This document shows positions 35,393 to 42,653 of a stretch of DNA of 64,000 nucleotides, piece after piece; positions within the stretch are counted from its first letter, which is position 1, and every line of letters starts with the position of its first letter. Source of the stretch: Rhizorhabdus wittichii RW1 (GTDB lineage: Bacteria > Pseudomonadota > Alphaproteobacteria > Sphingomonadales > Sphingomonadaceae); contig CP000699.1 in assembly GCA_000016765.1 (NCBI GenBank), positions 4,963,501 to 5,027,500 on the forward strand. Reading direction: 5' to 3'. The notes beneath the pieces are model-generated. The model was not told the origin of the DNA and ran no database searches. It was given only the letters and a program-made list of their open reading frames with translations. The position numbers and the translations under genes were made by a program.

Positions 35393-36400
35393 ATGGAATA
35401 TCGCTCTTTTGCCGACCTTGCGGCCACGATCGCGCGGAACAGCTACCGGTTGCCGGCGGATATCGACCTGATCGTCGGGATACCGCGCAGCGGCATGCTC
35501 GCGGCCAACATGCTCGCTACCCATCTCAACCTGCCGTTCCTCGATCTGGAGAGCTTCGTCGCCGGGCTCGATCCCTATGTCGGGCGGACCGTCCGGCCGA
35601 CGATGCGGGTCGACGGATCGACGGCGCCGGCGCGGGTGCTCGTCGTCGACGACAGCATCCTGTCGGGGGAATCGATGGTCGAGGTGCGGACCCGGCTGGC
35701 GGCGGCCGGCTTGGGCGCCGACATCACCTATTGCGCGGTCTATGCCGCGCGCGAGGACCATCCCGAGATCGACGTCTGGCTGGAGATCGTCGGCCATCCG
35801 CGCATCTTCCAGTGGAACCTGATGCGCCACCGGCGGCTGGGCGATGCCTGTTTCGACATCGACGGGGTGCTGTGCCACGATCCCGCCGAGGACGAGAATG
35901 ACGATGGCGAACGCTATGGCCAGTTCCTCGTCAACGCGAAGCCGCTCCACCTGCCCGGCGTCCCGATCAAGCATCTGGTGACGAGCCGGCTGGAGAAATA
36001 TCGCGCCCAGACCGAGCAATGGTTGCGCGCGCACGGCGTCGACTATGAGCGGCTGTGGATGCTCGACCTGCCCTCGGCCGAGGAACGGCGGCGGCTGAAG
36101 ATGCACGCCGTCCACAAGGCGCGGGTCTACCGCAAGACCAATGCCTGCCTGTTCGTCGAGAGCGAGGACCGCCAGGCGATCGAGATCGCCGACCTGAGCG
36201 GCCGTCCGGTGCTGAGCATCGAGGCGCAGCGCATCGTCTGGCCGGAGCATCAGGCCGAAGCCGCGCGCCAGCGTTTCCAGCGGCGGAAATCGCCGCCCGA
36301 CACGATGGGGCAGGGGGTGCGGCAGGCGCTGCTGCGGGCGCTCCGCAGCACGCCGATCGGCACTGCCTTCGTCCGCAAGCTGCGGTCGCTGATGGTCTGA
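35393..36400 (+). CDS. Phosphoribosyltransferase-like domain fused to HAD-like domain
   Basis: 335 residues. The first half is a type I phosphoribosyltransferase fold: DIDLIVGIPRSGMLAANMLA near residues 24-43 and the PRPP-binding signature VLVVDDSILSGES at 82-94. The second half begins CFDIDGVLCHDP (Asp155 and Asp157), a HAD-type nucleophile motif, and continues with TSRLEKYRAQTEQWL. Such hybrids occur in surface-polysaccharide loci; the substrate is unknown and a role in a phospho-sugar or nucleotide modification is only inferred. The gene stands alone between the LhgO-like gene and the lasso operon. A very weak ribosome site precedes the ATG. Confidence 0.8.
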   Translation: MEYRSFADLAATIARNSYRLPADIDLIVGIPRSGMLAANMLATHLNLPFLDLESFVAGLDPYVGRTVRPTMRVDGSTAPARVLVVDDSILSGESMVEVRTRLAAAGLGADITYCAVYAAREDHPEIDVWLEIVGHPRIFQWNLMRHRRLGDACFDIDGVLCHDPAEDENDDGERYGQFLVNAKPLHLPGVPIKHLVTSRLEKYRAQTEQWLRAHGVDYERLWMLDLPSAEERRRLKMHAVHKARVYRKTNACLFVESEDRQAIEIADLSGRPVLSIEAQRIVWPEHQAEAARQRFQRRKSPPDTMGQGVRQALLRALRSTPIGTAFVRKLRSLMV

Positions 36401-36775
36401 GGCCGGGCTTCCCGGTCCTCGATTCGCGCGGCGGCGTCCCGCCGCGAAGCTGCGGCGCAGCATTCCCGGCAAGGCCAGGGCCCGCCCGCCCCGGTTTCGA
36501 CGATCGGCGGGTGCGGAACAGCCTCGCTTACCCCACCGTCCGTCGTACCGCCTGCGCAATGGGCGCTGGCCCGGCCTGTCGCTCGGCGAAACGCCGCTGC
36601 TCAGTAATGGCGGCTAAGGGGTTTTACGGAGGAAGACGATCTCCGGGCGGCGATGACCAAATGATCGACCGGACGGCCAGGGAAAGTCCATCCTTCCAGG
36701 AAGTCCGGTTAACTAAAGTTAAAATCCATGTATTTTTCAAATCAAATCTGGATATTTTGCGATATGATATCAAAA

Positions 36776-36796
36776 TACTCAACATTGTATTGAGTA
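36776..36796. promoter_or_regulatory. Inverted repeat, candidate operator
   Basis: TACTCAA, seven bases, TTGAGTA: perfect seven-base arms in the AT-rich stretch about 140 bp before the TTGACA box of the lasso operon. The size suits a dimeric repressor or activator site; no regulator gene is beside it. Confidence 0.3.
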
Positions 36797-36921
36797 GTAT
36801 CTCGAAAATATTTTCAAAATCTCGATAGGTTTATCTAGATAAAGAAATGAAAATGCTTGCATCGGATTGTCATGAATGATCGATGAACCGCGAAAGTGCT
36901 TAAGGTGACTTTGCGGCATTA

Positions 36922-36950
36922 TTGACAGATTCGGGTAGTCGGAACAGTCT
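36922..36950 (+). promoter_or_regulatory. Candidate promoter of lasso operon
   Basis: A consensus TTGACA at 36922-36927 with a weak -10-like CAGTCT after 17 bases, about 70 bases before the precursor start. The -10 is poor, so this is a suggestion only. Confidence 0.3.
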
Positions 36951-37017
36951 TCCGGTCGACCGGTCATGGGGGCGGCTGGCCTGCATGGCCGGTCTTTTGC
37001 GTTCATGGGAGGTTGTA

Positions 37018-37158
37018 ATGCCCAAAACTGAATATGAGACGCCCGAACTGATCGATGCGGGCCTGTTCGAGGAGATCACCGAAGGCGGAGCCAACGGCTC
37101 GGTCCTCGACGCCAGCTTCTCCGCAGGGACCCCGGTCTCCGACCTGACCTTTTCCTGA
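37018..37158 (+). CDS. Lasso peptide precursor
   Basis: A 46-residue precursor (A gene). The leader, residues 1-22, has the recognition pattern YxxPxLxxxGxF (Tyr6, Pro9, Leu11, Gly15, Phe17) and ends with Thr21-Glu22, the Thr being the conserved -2 residue. The predicted core, residues 23-46, starts Gly-Gly and has Asp at core position 9 (residue 31), so a Gly1-Asp9 isopeptide bond would give a nine-residue ring. A 15-residue tail holds Phe12 and Phe23 and ends in Ser24. A free C-terminal Ser is the phosphorylation site in paeninodin-type lasso peptides, and a kinase gene follows. GGGAGG sits five bases before the ATG. The mature product is inferred. Confidence 0.9.
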   Translation: MPKTEYETPELIDAGLFEEITEGGANGSVLDASFSAGTPVSDLTFS

Positions 37159-37176
37159 TCGGAGACGTGACGAACT

Positions 37177-37204
37177 GGCCAACTGCGGGACACCGCAGTT
37201 GGCC
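37177..37204 (+). terminator. Stem-loop between precursor and processing genes
   Basis: A perfect 12-bp stem (GGCCAACTGCGG / CCGCAGTTGGCC) with a GACA loop, 18 bases after the precursor stop and 45 before the B1 gene. No U-run follows, so it is more likely an mRNA-stabilising or attenuating structure that keeps precursor mRNA in excess over the enzymes, a common arrangement in peptide clusters. Confidence 0.7.
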
Positions 37205-37248
37205 CTCTTCGTCCGTTTCCCGTCCTTGAAGATCCTGTCGGGGAGCAG

Positions 37249-37542
37249 ATGTCGATCAACCCGTCCTCGCTCGTCATTCCCGGTGGCGACGTCGTCCATT
37301 GCGATCTCGACGGCGGCGCCGTCCTGCTCGATCTGCGGACGCGGCGCTACTTCAAGCTCAACCGCGTGAGCGCGCATGTCTGGAGCCGGCTCGGCGACCA
37401 TGCCGAGGTCGGCGTGCTGCGGCGATCGGTGCTCGAGACCTTCGATGTCGATCCCGATCGCTGCACCCGCGATCTCGACGCCCTCCTGGGGGCGATGAGC
37501 GCGGCCGGCCTCGTCGAGATCAGGCATGTTTCGGTGGCGTAG
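37249..37542 (+). CDS. Lasso peptide PqqD-like recognition protein (B1)
   Basis: A 97-residue PqqD-family protein forming the RiPP recognition element that binds the precursor leader and presents it to the peptidase. The PqqD pattern is clear: a strand pair with GGAVLLDLRTRRYFKLNRVS followed by AHVW and a helical C-terminus with DLDALLGAMSAAGLVEI. GGGAGC precedes the ATG. The last 17 bases overlap the B2 gene. A separate B1 plus B2 is the split form seen in many Gram-positive and some proteobacterial clusters; classic proteobacterial McjB carries both in one chain. Confidence 0.92.
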   Translation: MSINPSSLVIPGGDVVHCDLDGGAVLLDLRTRRYFKLNRVSAHVWSRLGDHAEVGVLRRSVLETFDVDPDRCTRDLDALLGAMSAAGLVEIRHVSVA

Positions 37543-37957
37543 GCGCGCCGCGCTGGCGTGGCGGCACGGGCGCCTGCTCGTGCAATGCCTCGCGGTCGTC
37601 GCGGCCGTCCGCATCGGCCTCGCCCTGTTCGGCTACCGCGTCGTGCTCGACCATATCGCGAAGGCGGCGCCCGCGCGCCCGTCCGGCGCGCATGCGCATC
37701 TCCACATATGGTGCGTCAAGCATGGCGCGCGGATCGTGCCGGGGGCGACCTGCCTCACCCAGGCGCTCGCCCTCCATTATCTCCGCGCCCGCGCCGGCCA
37801 TCCGACCCGCATCCGCATCGGCGTCCGCCGGCGCGACGACGGGCGGATCGCCGCGCATGCCTGGCTGGTCGACGGCGACGCCGTGCTGATCGGCGGGCAG
37901 GACGAGCAGCTTTCCCGCTTCACGCCGCTCGTCGATCTCCAGGCCGGCCTGCGATGA
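37526..37957 (+). CDS. Lasso peptide leader peptidase (B2), transglutaminase-like
   Basis: A 143-residue cysteine protease that removes the leader in an ATP-dependent way together with B1 and C. The catalytic Cys76 lies in GATCLTQALALHYL, the His111 in IAAHAWLVDGD, and Asp116/118 completes the Cys-His-Asp triad. An N-terminal hydrophobic stretch (about 17-36) may contact the membrane. The ATG overlaps the end of B1, and its stop overlaps the start of C (ATGA), so B1-B2-C are translationally coupled. Confidence 0.93.
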   Translation: MFRWRRRAALAWRHGRLLVQCLAVVAAVRIGLALFGYRVVLDHIAKAAPARPSGAHAHLHIWCVKHGARIVPGATCLTQALALHYLRARAGHPTRIRIGVRRRDDGRIAAHAWLVDGDAVLIGGQDEQLSRFTPLVDLQAGLR

Positions 37958-39840
37958 GCGGCTTCGCGGCCCTGTTCCGCCGCGACGGCGCGCCCATGGC
38001 CGAAGCCCTTCCCGATCGTGCCGAGGCGGCGCTGCGCGCGCGCGGACCCTGCCACTGGCGGCGGGGGCGGTCCTGGGCGATGGCCGCGTCCGCGCCGCTC
38101 GCCGGCTCGGCCGATGCGATGGCGCTCGTCGCGGCCGACGCGCGGCTCGACAATCGCCGCGAGCTGATCGCGGCGTTGCGGCTCCATCCCGGCTCGTCCG
38201 ACGCCGAGGTCATCCTTGCCGCCTATCGGCGCTGGGAGGGCGATTGCGTCCGCAGGCTGGCCGGCGATTTCGCCTTCGTCATCCGCGACGACCGGCGCGG
38301 GGCGATTTTCTGCGCGCGCGACCATTTCGGCGTCCGGCCCTTCTATTATGCGCTCGACGACAAGTTGTTCGCCGCCGCCGGCCTCACCCGTTTCCTGACC
38401 GCGCTTCCCGCGATCGGCGACGCGATCGACGAGCAGGGCCTCGCCGATCTGCTGGCGGGCGGCTATGCCGACGGGGCGATCACGCGGCATCGCGGCGTCC
38501 GCCGCCTGCCGCCCGGCCACAGCCTGACGCTGACCGAGGCAGGGGGGCGGATCGCGCGCTACTGGCATCCGCGGGACGTGCCGGTCGAGGAGCGCGCCGA
38601 CGCGGCCGAGGGATTTCGCGCGCTGTTCGCCGAGGCGGTCGTCCGCCGCCGCGCGCGCGGCGACGGCGTCGGGGTGATGCTGAGCGGCGGGCTCGATTCC
38701 TCGGCGATCGCGGTGCAGGCGACGCAGGGCTTCGCCGCCACCGGCCGGCGGATGCCGAGCCTGTCGATGATGCTGGACGACACGCCCGGCTGGAACGAGC
38801 GGCCGTTCATCGAGGCGGTGCACGACCGGGGCGGCTTCGACCCGCGCTTCATCGACGCCGCCGACCATGACCCGGTCGCCGAGCTGCCCGCGCTGCTCGA
38901 CGAGCAGGAGGGCCCCTTCGTCGCCTATAATGCCAGCCTGTCGCGCCGCCTCTACCGCCGGGCGCGGGCGGCGGGCCTCACTCGCCTGCTCGACGGCCAT
39001 GGCGGCGACGAGGTGGTGTCGCACGGGCTGGGCCGCCTCAACGAGCTGGCCGCCCGAGGCGAGTGGCGTCGACTCTGGGAGGAGAGCGCCGGCATCGCCG
39101 GCATCTATGGCGTCGGCCGTTGGTCGATCCTGTCGCCCTATCTGAGCCATAACCGCTATGTCCGCCTCGCGCGCGGGCGCTGGGATCGAATCCGAGCGCG
39201 GCTGGGGCGGGCCGATCCGGGCGAGATCGCCGGAGCGTCGCTGGTCGAACCCGGTCTCGCCGCGCGCGTCGGCCTCGCCGAACGCCATGCCGATCGCTCG
39301 ATCAAGCGATCGGCGCGCCATAGCGAGCGCGACGTCCATATCGAGCTGCTGACCGCGCCGCAGCAGGGCTATGGCTTCGAGGTGCTCGACCGGATGGGCG
39401 CGGCGGCCGGGGTCGCCGGCCTCTACCCCTTCTACGACCTGCGACTGGTCGAATATTGCCTGTCGCTGCCATCGCATCACAAGCTGAACCACGGCCTGCC
39501 CCGCCATGTGCTGCGGCAGGCGATGGCCGGGCTGCTGCCCGATCCGGTGCGGCTGCGACCCGACAAATATGATTTCGCACCCGCGCTCGCCGATGCGCTG
39601 CTGCGCCGTCGCGTGGCCCTCGCCGATCTGGTCGGCCGCGACCGGGCGGGGATCGGCCGCTTCGTCGACATGGATGCGGCGCGGACGGCGCTCGGCCGGC
39701 TGCTCGACCGGGGCCGCGCGGTCGATGGCGCGTCGCTGTTCGCGGCCTGGCGGGTGCTGATGCTGGCGGTCTGGCTCGACCGCCGCGAACGGGTTTCGGG
39801 GGGCTGGTCCGAGATCGTCGAAAGGGAGGCCGCCGCATGA
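37954..39840 (+). CDS. Lasso peptide cyclase, asparagine-synthetase-like (C)
   Basis: A 628-residue asparagine-synthetase homologue that adenylates the side-chain carboxylate of Asp9 and closes the macrolactam with the Gly1 amine. The N-terminal half keeps the glutaminase fold but begins Met-Ser-Gly and lacks the catalytic Cys2, as expected of lasso cyclases. The ATP-pyrophosphatase motif is SGGLDSS at 244-250, with DGHGGDEVVSHG further on. Near the C-terminus, LYPFYDLRLVEYCLSLPSHH is another conserved block. The stop overlaps the kinase start by four bases. Length is normal for the family. Confidence 0.95.
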   Translation: MSGFAALFRRDGAPMAEALPDRAEAALRARGPCHWRRGRSWAMAASAPLAGSADAMALVAADARLDNRRELIAALRLHPGSSDAEVILAAYRRWEGDCVRRLAGDFAFVIRDDRRGAIFCARDHFGVRPFYYALDDKLFAAAGLTRFLTALPAIGDAIDEQGLADLLAGGYADGAITRHRGVRRLPPGHSLTLTEAGGRIARYWHPRDVPVEERADAAEGFRALFAEAVVRRRARGDGVGVMLSGGLDSSAIAVQATQGFAATGRRMPSLSMMLDDTPGWNERPFIEAVHDRGGFDPRFIDAADHDPVAELPALLDEQEGPFVAYNASLSRRLYRRARAAGLTRLLDGHGGDEVVSHGLGRLNELAARGEWRRLWEESAGIAGIYGVGRWSILSPYLSHNRYVRLARGRWDRIRARLGRADPGEIAGASLVEPGLAARVGLAERHADRSIKRSARHSERDVHIELLTAPQQGYGFEVLDRMGAAAGVAGLYPFYDLRLVEYCLSLPSHHKLNHGLPRHVLRQAMAGLLPDPVRLRPDKYDFAPALADALLRRRVALADLVGRDRAGIGRFVDMDAARTALGRLLDRGRAVDGASLFAAWRVLMLAVWLDRRERVSGGWSEIVEREAAA

Positions 39841-40808
39841 GGAAGCTCAGCCGCGAGGACTTCAGCGAAGCGGCGACCCTTCAGGGGCCGCCCGCGACCG
39901 AATATTTCGCCTTCGGCCTGTCGATCCGGTCCGACATCCCGCTGCCCGAGCTGTCGCCCTCCGCCCTCGTCGGCCGCGACGCCGACCTGTCGATCCGGCT
40001 CGCACCCTGCGGTCGTCCGCTGCCGCCTGAAGGGAGCGGGGTGGTGATCGACCTCGATGCGGACGGCGGCCATTATCTCGCCTGGCCCGGCGTCGCCGCC
40101 TTCCGCTTCCACGGCCCCGCGCGGATCGACGTCGAGCCCTATCCCGGCGTCTCGACGGCGCTGCTCGCCTTTCCGCTGCTGGGACCGGTGTTCGGACTGA
40201 TGCTCCATATGCGCGGCGCGCTGGTGCTCCATGCAAGCGCGGTCGCGGTCGGCGGCAGGAGCGCGGTGTTCGTCGGTGACAAGCTGGCCGGCAAATCGAC
40301 CACGGCGGGGGCGTTCGTCGAGGCCGGCCACCGCCTGCTGACCGACGACCTGCTGGCGATCGACCTGGTCGATCCGCTCGTCCCGCGCATCCTGCCCGCC
40401 TTCGCTCAGCTCAAGCTGTCCGAGGAGAGTTCGGCCGCGATCGACCTCGGCGATGCGGAGGCGCTGCCGCTCGCCCATGCCAGCCTGCCCAAGCGCCAGT
40501 TCCGGCTCGGCGGCGGCTTCTCCCACCGGCAGATGCGGCCCGACCATGTCTTCGTCCTCGCGCGCGGCGGCGAGACGCCGATGGCCGAGCCGCTCGAAGG
40601 CTTCGACGCCTTGGGCGCGATCATGCGCTTCTCCTACATCGCGCGCTTCGGCGGCGCGGTGCTGGCGGGGGAGGCGGAGGCCCGGCATCTGCACCGCTGC
40701 GCCCGGCTCGCCCGCACCGCGCGGGTGTCGCGGCTCCATGTGCCGGCGGGGCTCGATCGGCTCGGCGAGACCGTGGCTTTCGTCCAGGCCCTGCTCGGGG
40801 AGCGCTGA
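39837..40808 (+). CDS. HPr kinase-like lasso peptide kinase (K)
   Basis: A 323-residue kinase-fold protein. The P-loop GDKLAGKST covers about residues 147-155, preceded by LHASAVAVGGRSAVFV, the strand-His pattern of HprK-type kinases, and followed by HRLLTDDLLAIDL, the acidic metal-binding segment. In paeninodin-type clusters such proteins phosphorylate the C-terminal Ser of the lasso precursor. The precursor here ends in Ser, which fits. It has no HPr substrate partner nearby and no classic PTS genes. Four-base overlap with the cyclase gene shows co-translation. Confidence 0.87.
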   Translation: MRKLSREDFSEAATLQGPPATEYFAFGLSIRSDIPLPELSPSALVGRDADLSIRLAPCGRPLPPEGSGVVIDLDADGGHYLAWPGVAAFRFHGPARIDVEPYPGVSTALLAFPLLGPVFGLMLHMRGALVLHASAVAVGGRSAVFVGDKLAGKSTTAGAFVEAGHRLLTDDLLAIDLVDPLVPRILPAFAQLKLSEESSAAIDLGDAEALPLAHASLPKRQFRLGGGFSHRQMRPDHVFVLARGGETPMAEPLEGFDALGAIMRFSYIARFGGAVLAGEAEARHLHRCARLARTARVSRLHVPAGLDRLGETVAFVQALLGER

Positions 40809-40841
40809 GATGCGGGGCGCGATCCGGATCGGGGGCGGGCG

Positions 40842-42653
40842 ATGAGGATCGGGCCGATCGCCGATTTCGCCGGCTTCGTCCTGCGGCGCAGCGGAGGCCG
40901 GGGGATGACGGCGCTCGTCCTGCTGCTGCTCGGCAGCCTGTCCGAAGGCGTCTCGATCCTGCTGCTGATCCCCTTGCTCCAGTTCGCGGGCGGGGCGGGT
41001 GGCGGCGTGCCGATGGCGAGCCTGCCGCTGGTCGGGCATCTGTTCGATCCGGCTACCCGGATCACCCTCGTGCCGCTGCTCGGCTGCTTCCTGGCCTTCG
41101 TCACGGCGCAGGCGGTCCTCACCCGCTTCAAGGCGGTCCATGTCGCGCGGATGATGCAGCTCTGCGTCGACGCGATCCGGCTGCGGCTGTTCCGCGCGAT
41201 CGGCGCGGCGCGCTGGACCCGCGTCGCGGCGACCCGCGCCGCCGATCTCCAGCAGGCGCTGACCGGCGATGTCGAGCGGGTCCGCGCCGCCGTCTACAAC
41301 CTGCTGCTGCTGTTGCAGGCGCTGGTCATGGTGGCGATCTATGCGGTGCTCGCCGCGGCGATTTCGCCGGTGATGACCTTGTTCGCGGTCGGCGTCGGCG
41401 GCGTGGTGCTGCTCGCGCTCTATCCGGTCCGTCGCCGGGCGACCCGCTTCGGCGAGACGCTCGGTGGCTCGCTGGCCGACCAGCAGCACATGATCTCCGA
41501 ATTCCTCGCCGGCATGAAGGTCGCCAAGGCGTTCAACGCCGAGGCGGGCTATGCCGCGCGGCTGGAGGCGATGCTGCGCGAGGTGCGCGACGAGATGCTC
41601 CGCTTCGCCCGCGCGACCGCCAATGGCACGCTGCTGTTCCAGCTCGTCGGCGCGGTCGCGGCGGTCGGCTTCATCCATGTCTCGGTTGCGGTGCTCCACC
41701 TGCCGCTGGCGCGGATCGCGGTGCTGCTGTTCCTGTTCGTCCGGATCGGACCGCGCTTCAACATGATCCAGGATTCGCTCCAGCAATTGCTGTCGCACCT
41801 GCCCGCCTGGCAGGATTCGCGGCGGCTGATCGCGCGGTTCGAGGCCGATCGCGAGAAGGACGAGGGCGCGGATCTCGCCGCCGTCCCGCCGTTGCGGCAC
41901 GAGATAAGGTTCGACCGGGTCGGCATGGATTACGGCGCGGGCGGCCTGCCGGTGCTCCGCGACGTCAGCTTCGCCATTCCCGCCGGCCGGATCACCGCGA
42001 TCGCGGGACCATCCGGCAGCGGCAAGACGACCTTGGCCGACATGGTGATGGGACTGGTCGAGCCGAGCGCGGGCAGGGTGCTGCTCGACGGCCGGCCGCT
42101 CGACGGCTGCGGCCTGCGCGCCTGGCGCGATCGGGTCGCCTATGTCCCGCAGGACGGCTTCCTGCTCAACGACAGCATCGCCGCCAACCTCGCCGTCGCC
42201 GCGCCGGGCGCCGATGCGGCGCGCATGTGGGCGGCGCTGGAGGCGAGCGGCGCGGCCGGCTTCGTCGCGCGCATGCCCGCCGGGCTCGACACCGTCGTCG
42301 CCGATCGCGGCATCCGCCTGTCGGGCGGCGAGCGCCAGCGCATCGCGCTCGCCCGCGCGCTGCTGCGCCGTCCCGACCTGCTGATCCTCGACGAGGCGAC
42401 CAGCGCGCTCGACGAGGATAATGAGACGCTGATCATCCGCTCGCTCGAACGGCTGCGCGGGACGATGGCGATCCTCGTCATCGCCCACCGCGCCCGGATC
42501 ACCGCGATCGCCGACCAGGTCGTCCAGATCGAACAGGGGCGCGTGCGCGTCTGCGGCCCCGTAAACCTCGACGGCGTCGTCCCTTTCCCCCCGCAGCGGA
42601 CCGGCCATGCGCCGGCCGCCGTCGTCACCCGGCCCGCGTCGCATGGCGAGTGA
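40842..42653 (+). CDS. ABC exporter with fused permease and ATPase (lasso D)
   Basis: A 603-residue half-transporter: six transmembrane helices in about residues 15-310, then the nucleotide-binding domain. Walker A is IAGPSGSGKTTLADMV, the Q-loop AYVPQDGFLLND, the signature LSGGERQRIALARALL and Walker B LLILDEATSALD with a later His switch (IAHRAR). It probably works as a homodimer exporting the mature peptide, giving both release and self-immunity, as McjD does. The gap to the kinase gene is 33 bases. The stop overlaps the start of the nucleotidyltransferase gene by eleven bases. Confidence 0.93.
   Translation: MRIGPIADFAGFVLRRSGGRGMTALVLLLLGSLSEGVSILLLIPLLQFAGGAGGGVPMASLPLVGHLFDPATRITLVPLLGCFLAFVTAQAVLTRFKAVHVARMMQLCVDAIRLRLFRAIGAARWTRVAATRAADLQQALTGDVERVRAAVYNLLLLLQALVMVAIYAVLAAAISPVMTLFAVGVGGVVLLALYPVRRRATRFGETLGGSLADQQHMISEFLAGMKVAKAFNAEAGYAARLEAMLREVRDEMLRFARATANGTLLFQLVGAVAAVGFIHVSVAVLHLPLARIAVLLFLFVRIGPRFNMIQDSLQQLLSHLPAWQDSRRLIARFEADREKDEGADLAAVPPLRHEIRFDRVGMDYGAGGLPVLRDVSFAIPAGRITAIAGPSGSGKTTLADMVMGLVEPSAGRVLLDGRPLDGCGLRAWRDRVAYVPQDGFLLNDSIAANLAVAAPGADAARMWAALEASGAAGFVARMPAGLDTVVADRGIRLSGGERQRIALARALLRRPDLLILDEATSALDEDNETLIIRSLERLRGTMAILVIAHRARITAIADQVVQIEQGRVRVCGPVNLDGVVPFPPQRTGHAPAAVVTRPASHGE

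Larger units (their letters stand above)
36401..37017. other. AT-rich leader region upstream of lasso peptide operon
   Basis: About 620 bp. The left third is GC-rich with a small hairpin (CGGCGG/CCGCCG). From about 36700 to 36890 it is strikingly AT-rich, unlike anything else nearby. It holds a 7-7-7 inverted repeat (36776-36796) and a TTGACA box (36922). At 36614 there is CTAAGGGGTTTTACGG, also found in variant form upstream of the glycosyltransferase at 33964. No credible gene. It should carry the promoter and control sites for the lasso genes. Confidence 0.55.

Noticed and set aside
36055-36828. 257-residue plus-strand frame before the lasso operon
   Set aside because: Begins inside the PRT-HAD gene in another frame and ends in the AT-rich leader; composition of a shadow frame.
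37954-39840. Asparagine synthetase for primary metabolism
   Set aside because: Lacks catalytic Cys2 and is translationally coupled to B2 and the kinase; lasso cyclase is the better call.
39837-40808. True HPr kinase/phosphorylase of the PTS
   Set aside because: No ptsH or EI genes nearby, located inside a peptide operon; the lasso-type kinase fits the C-terminal Ser of the precursor.
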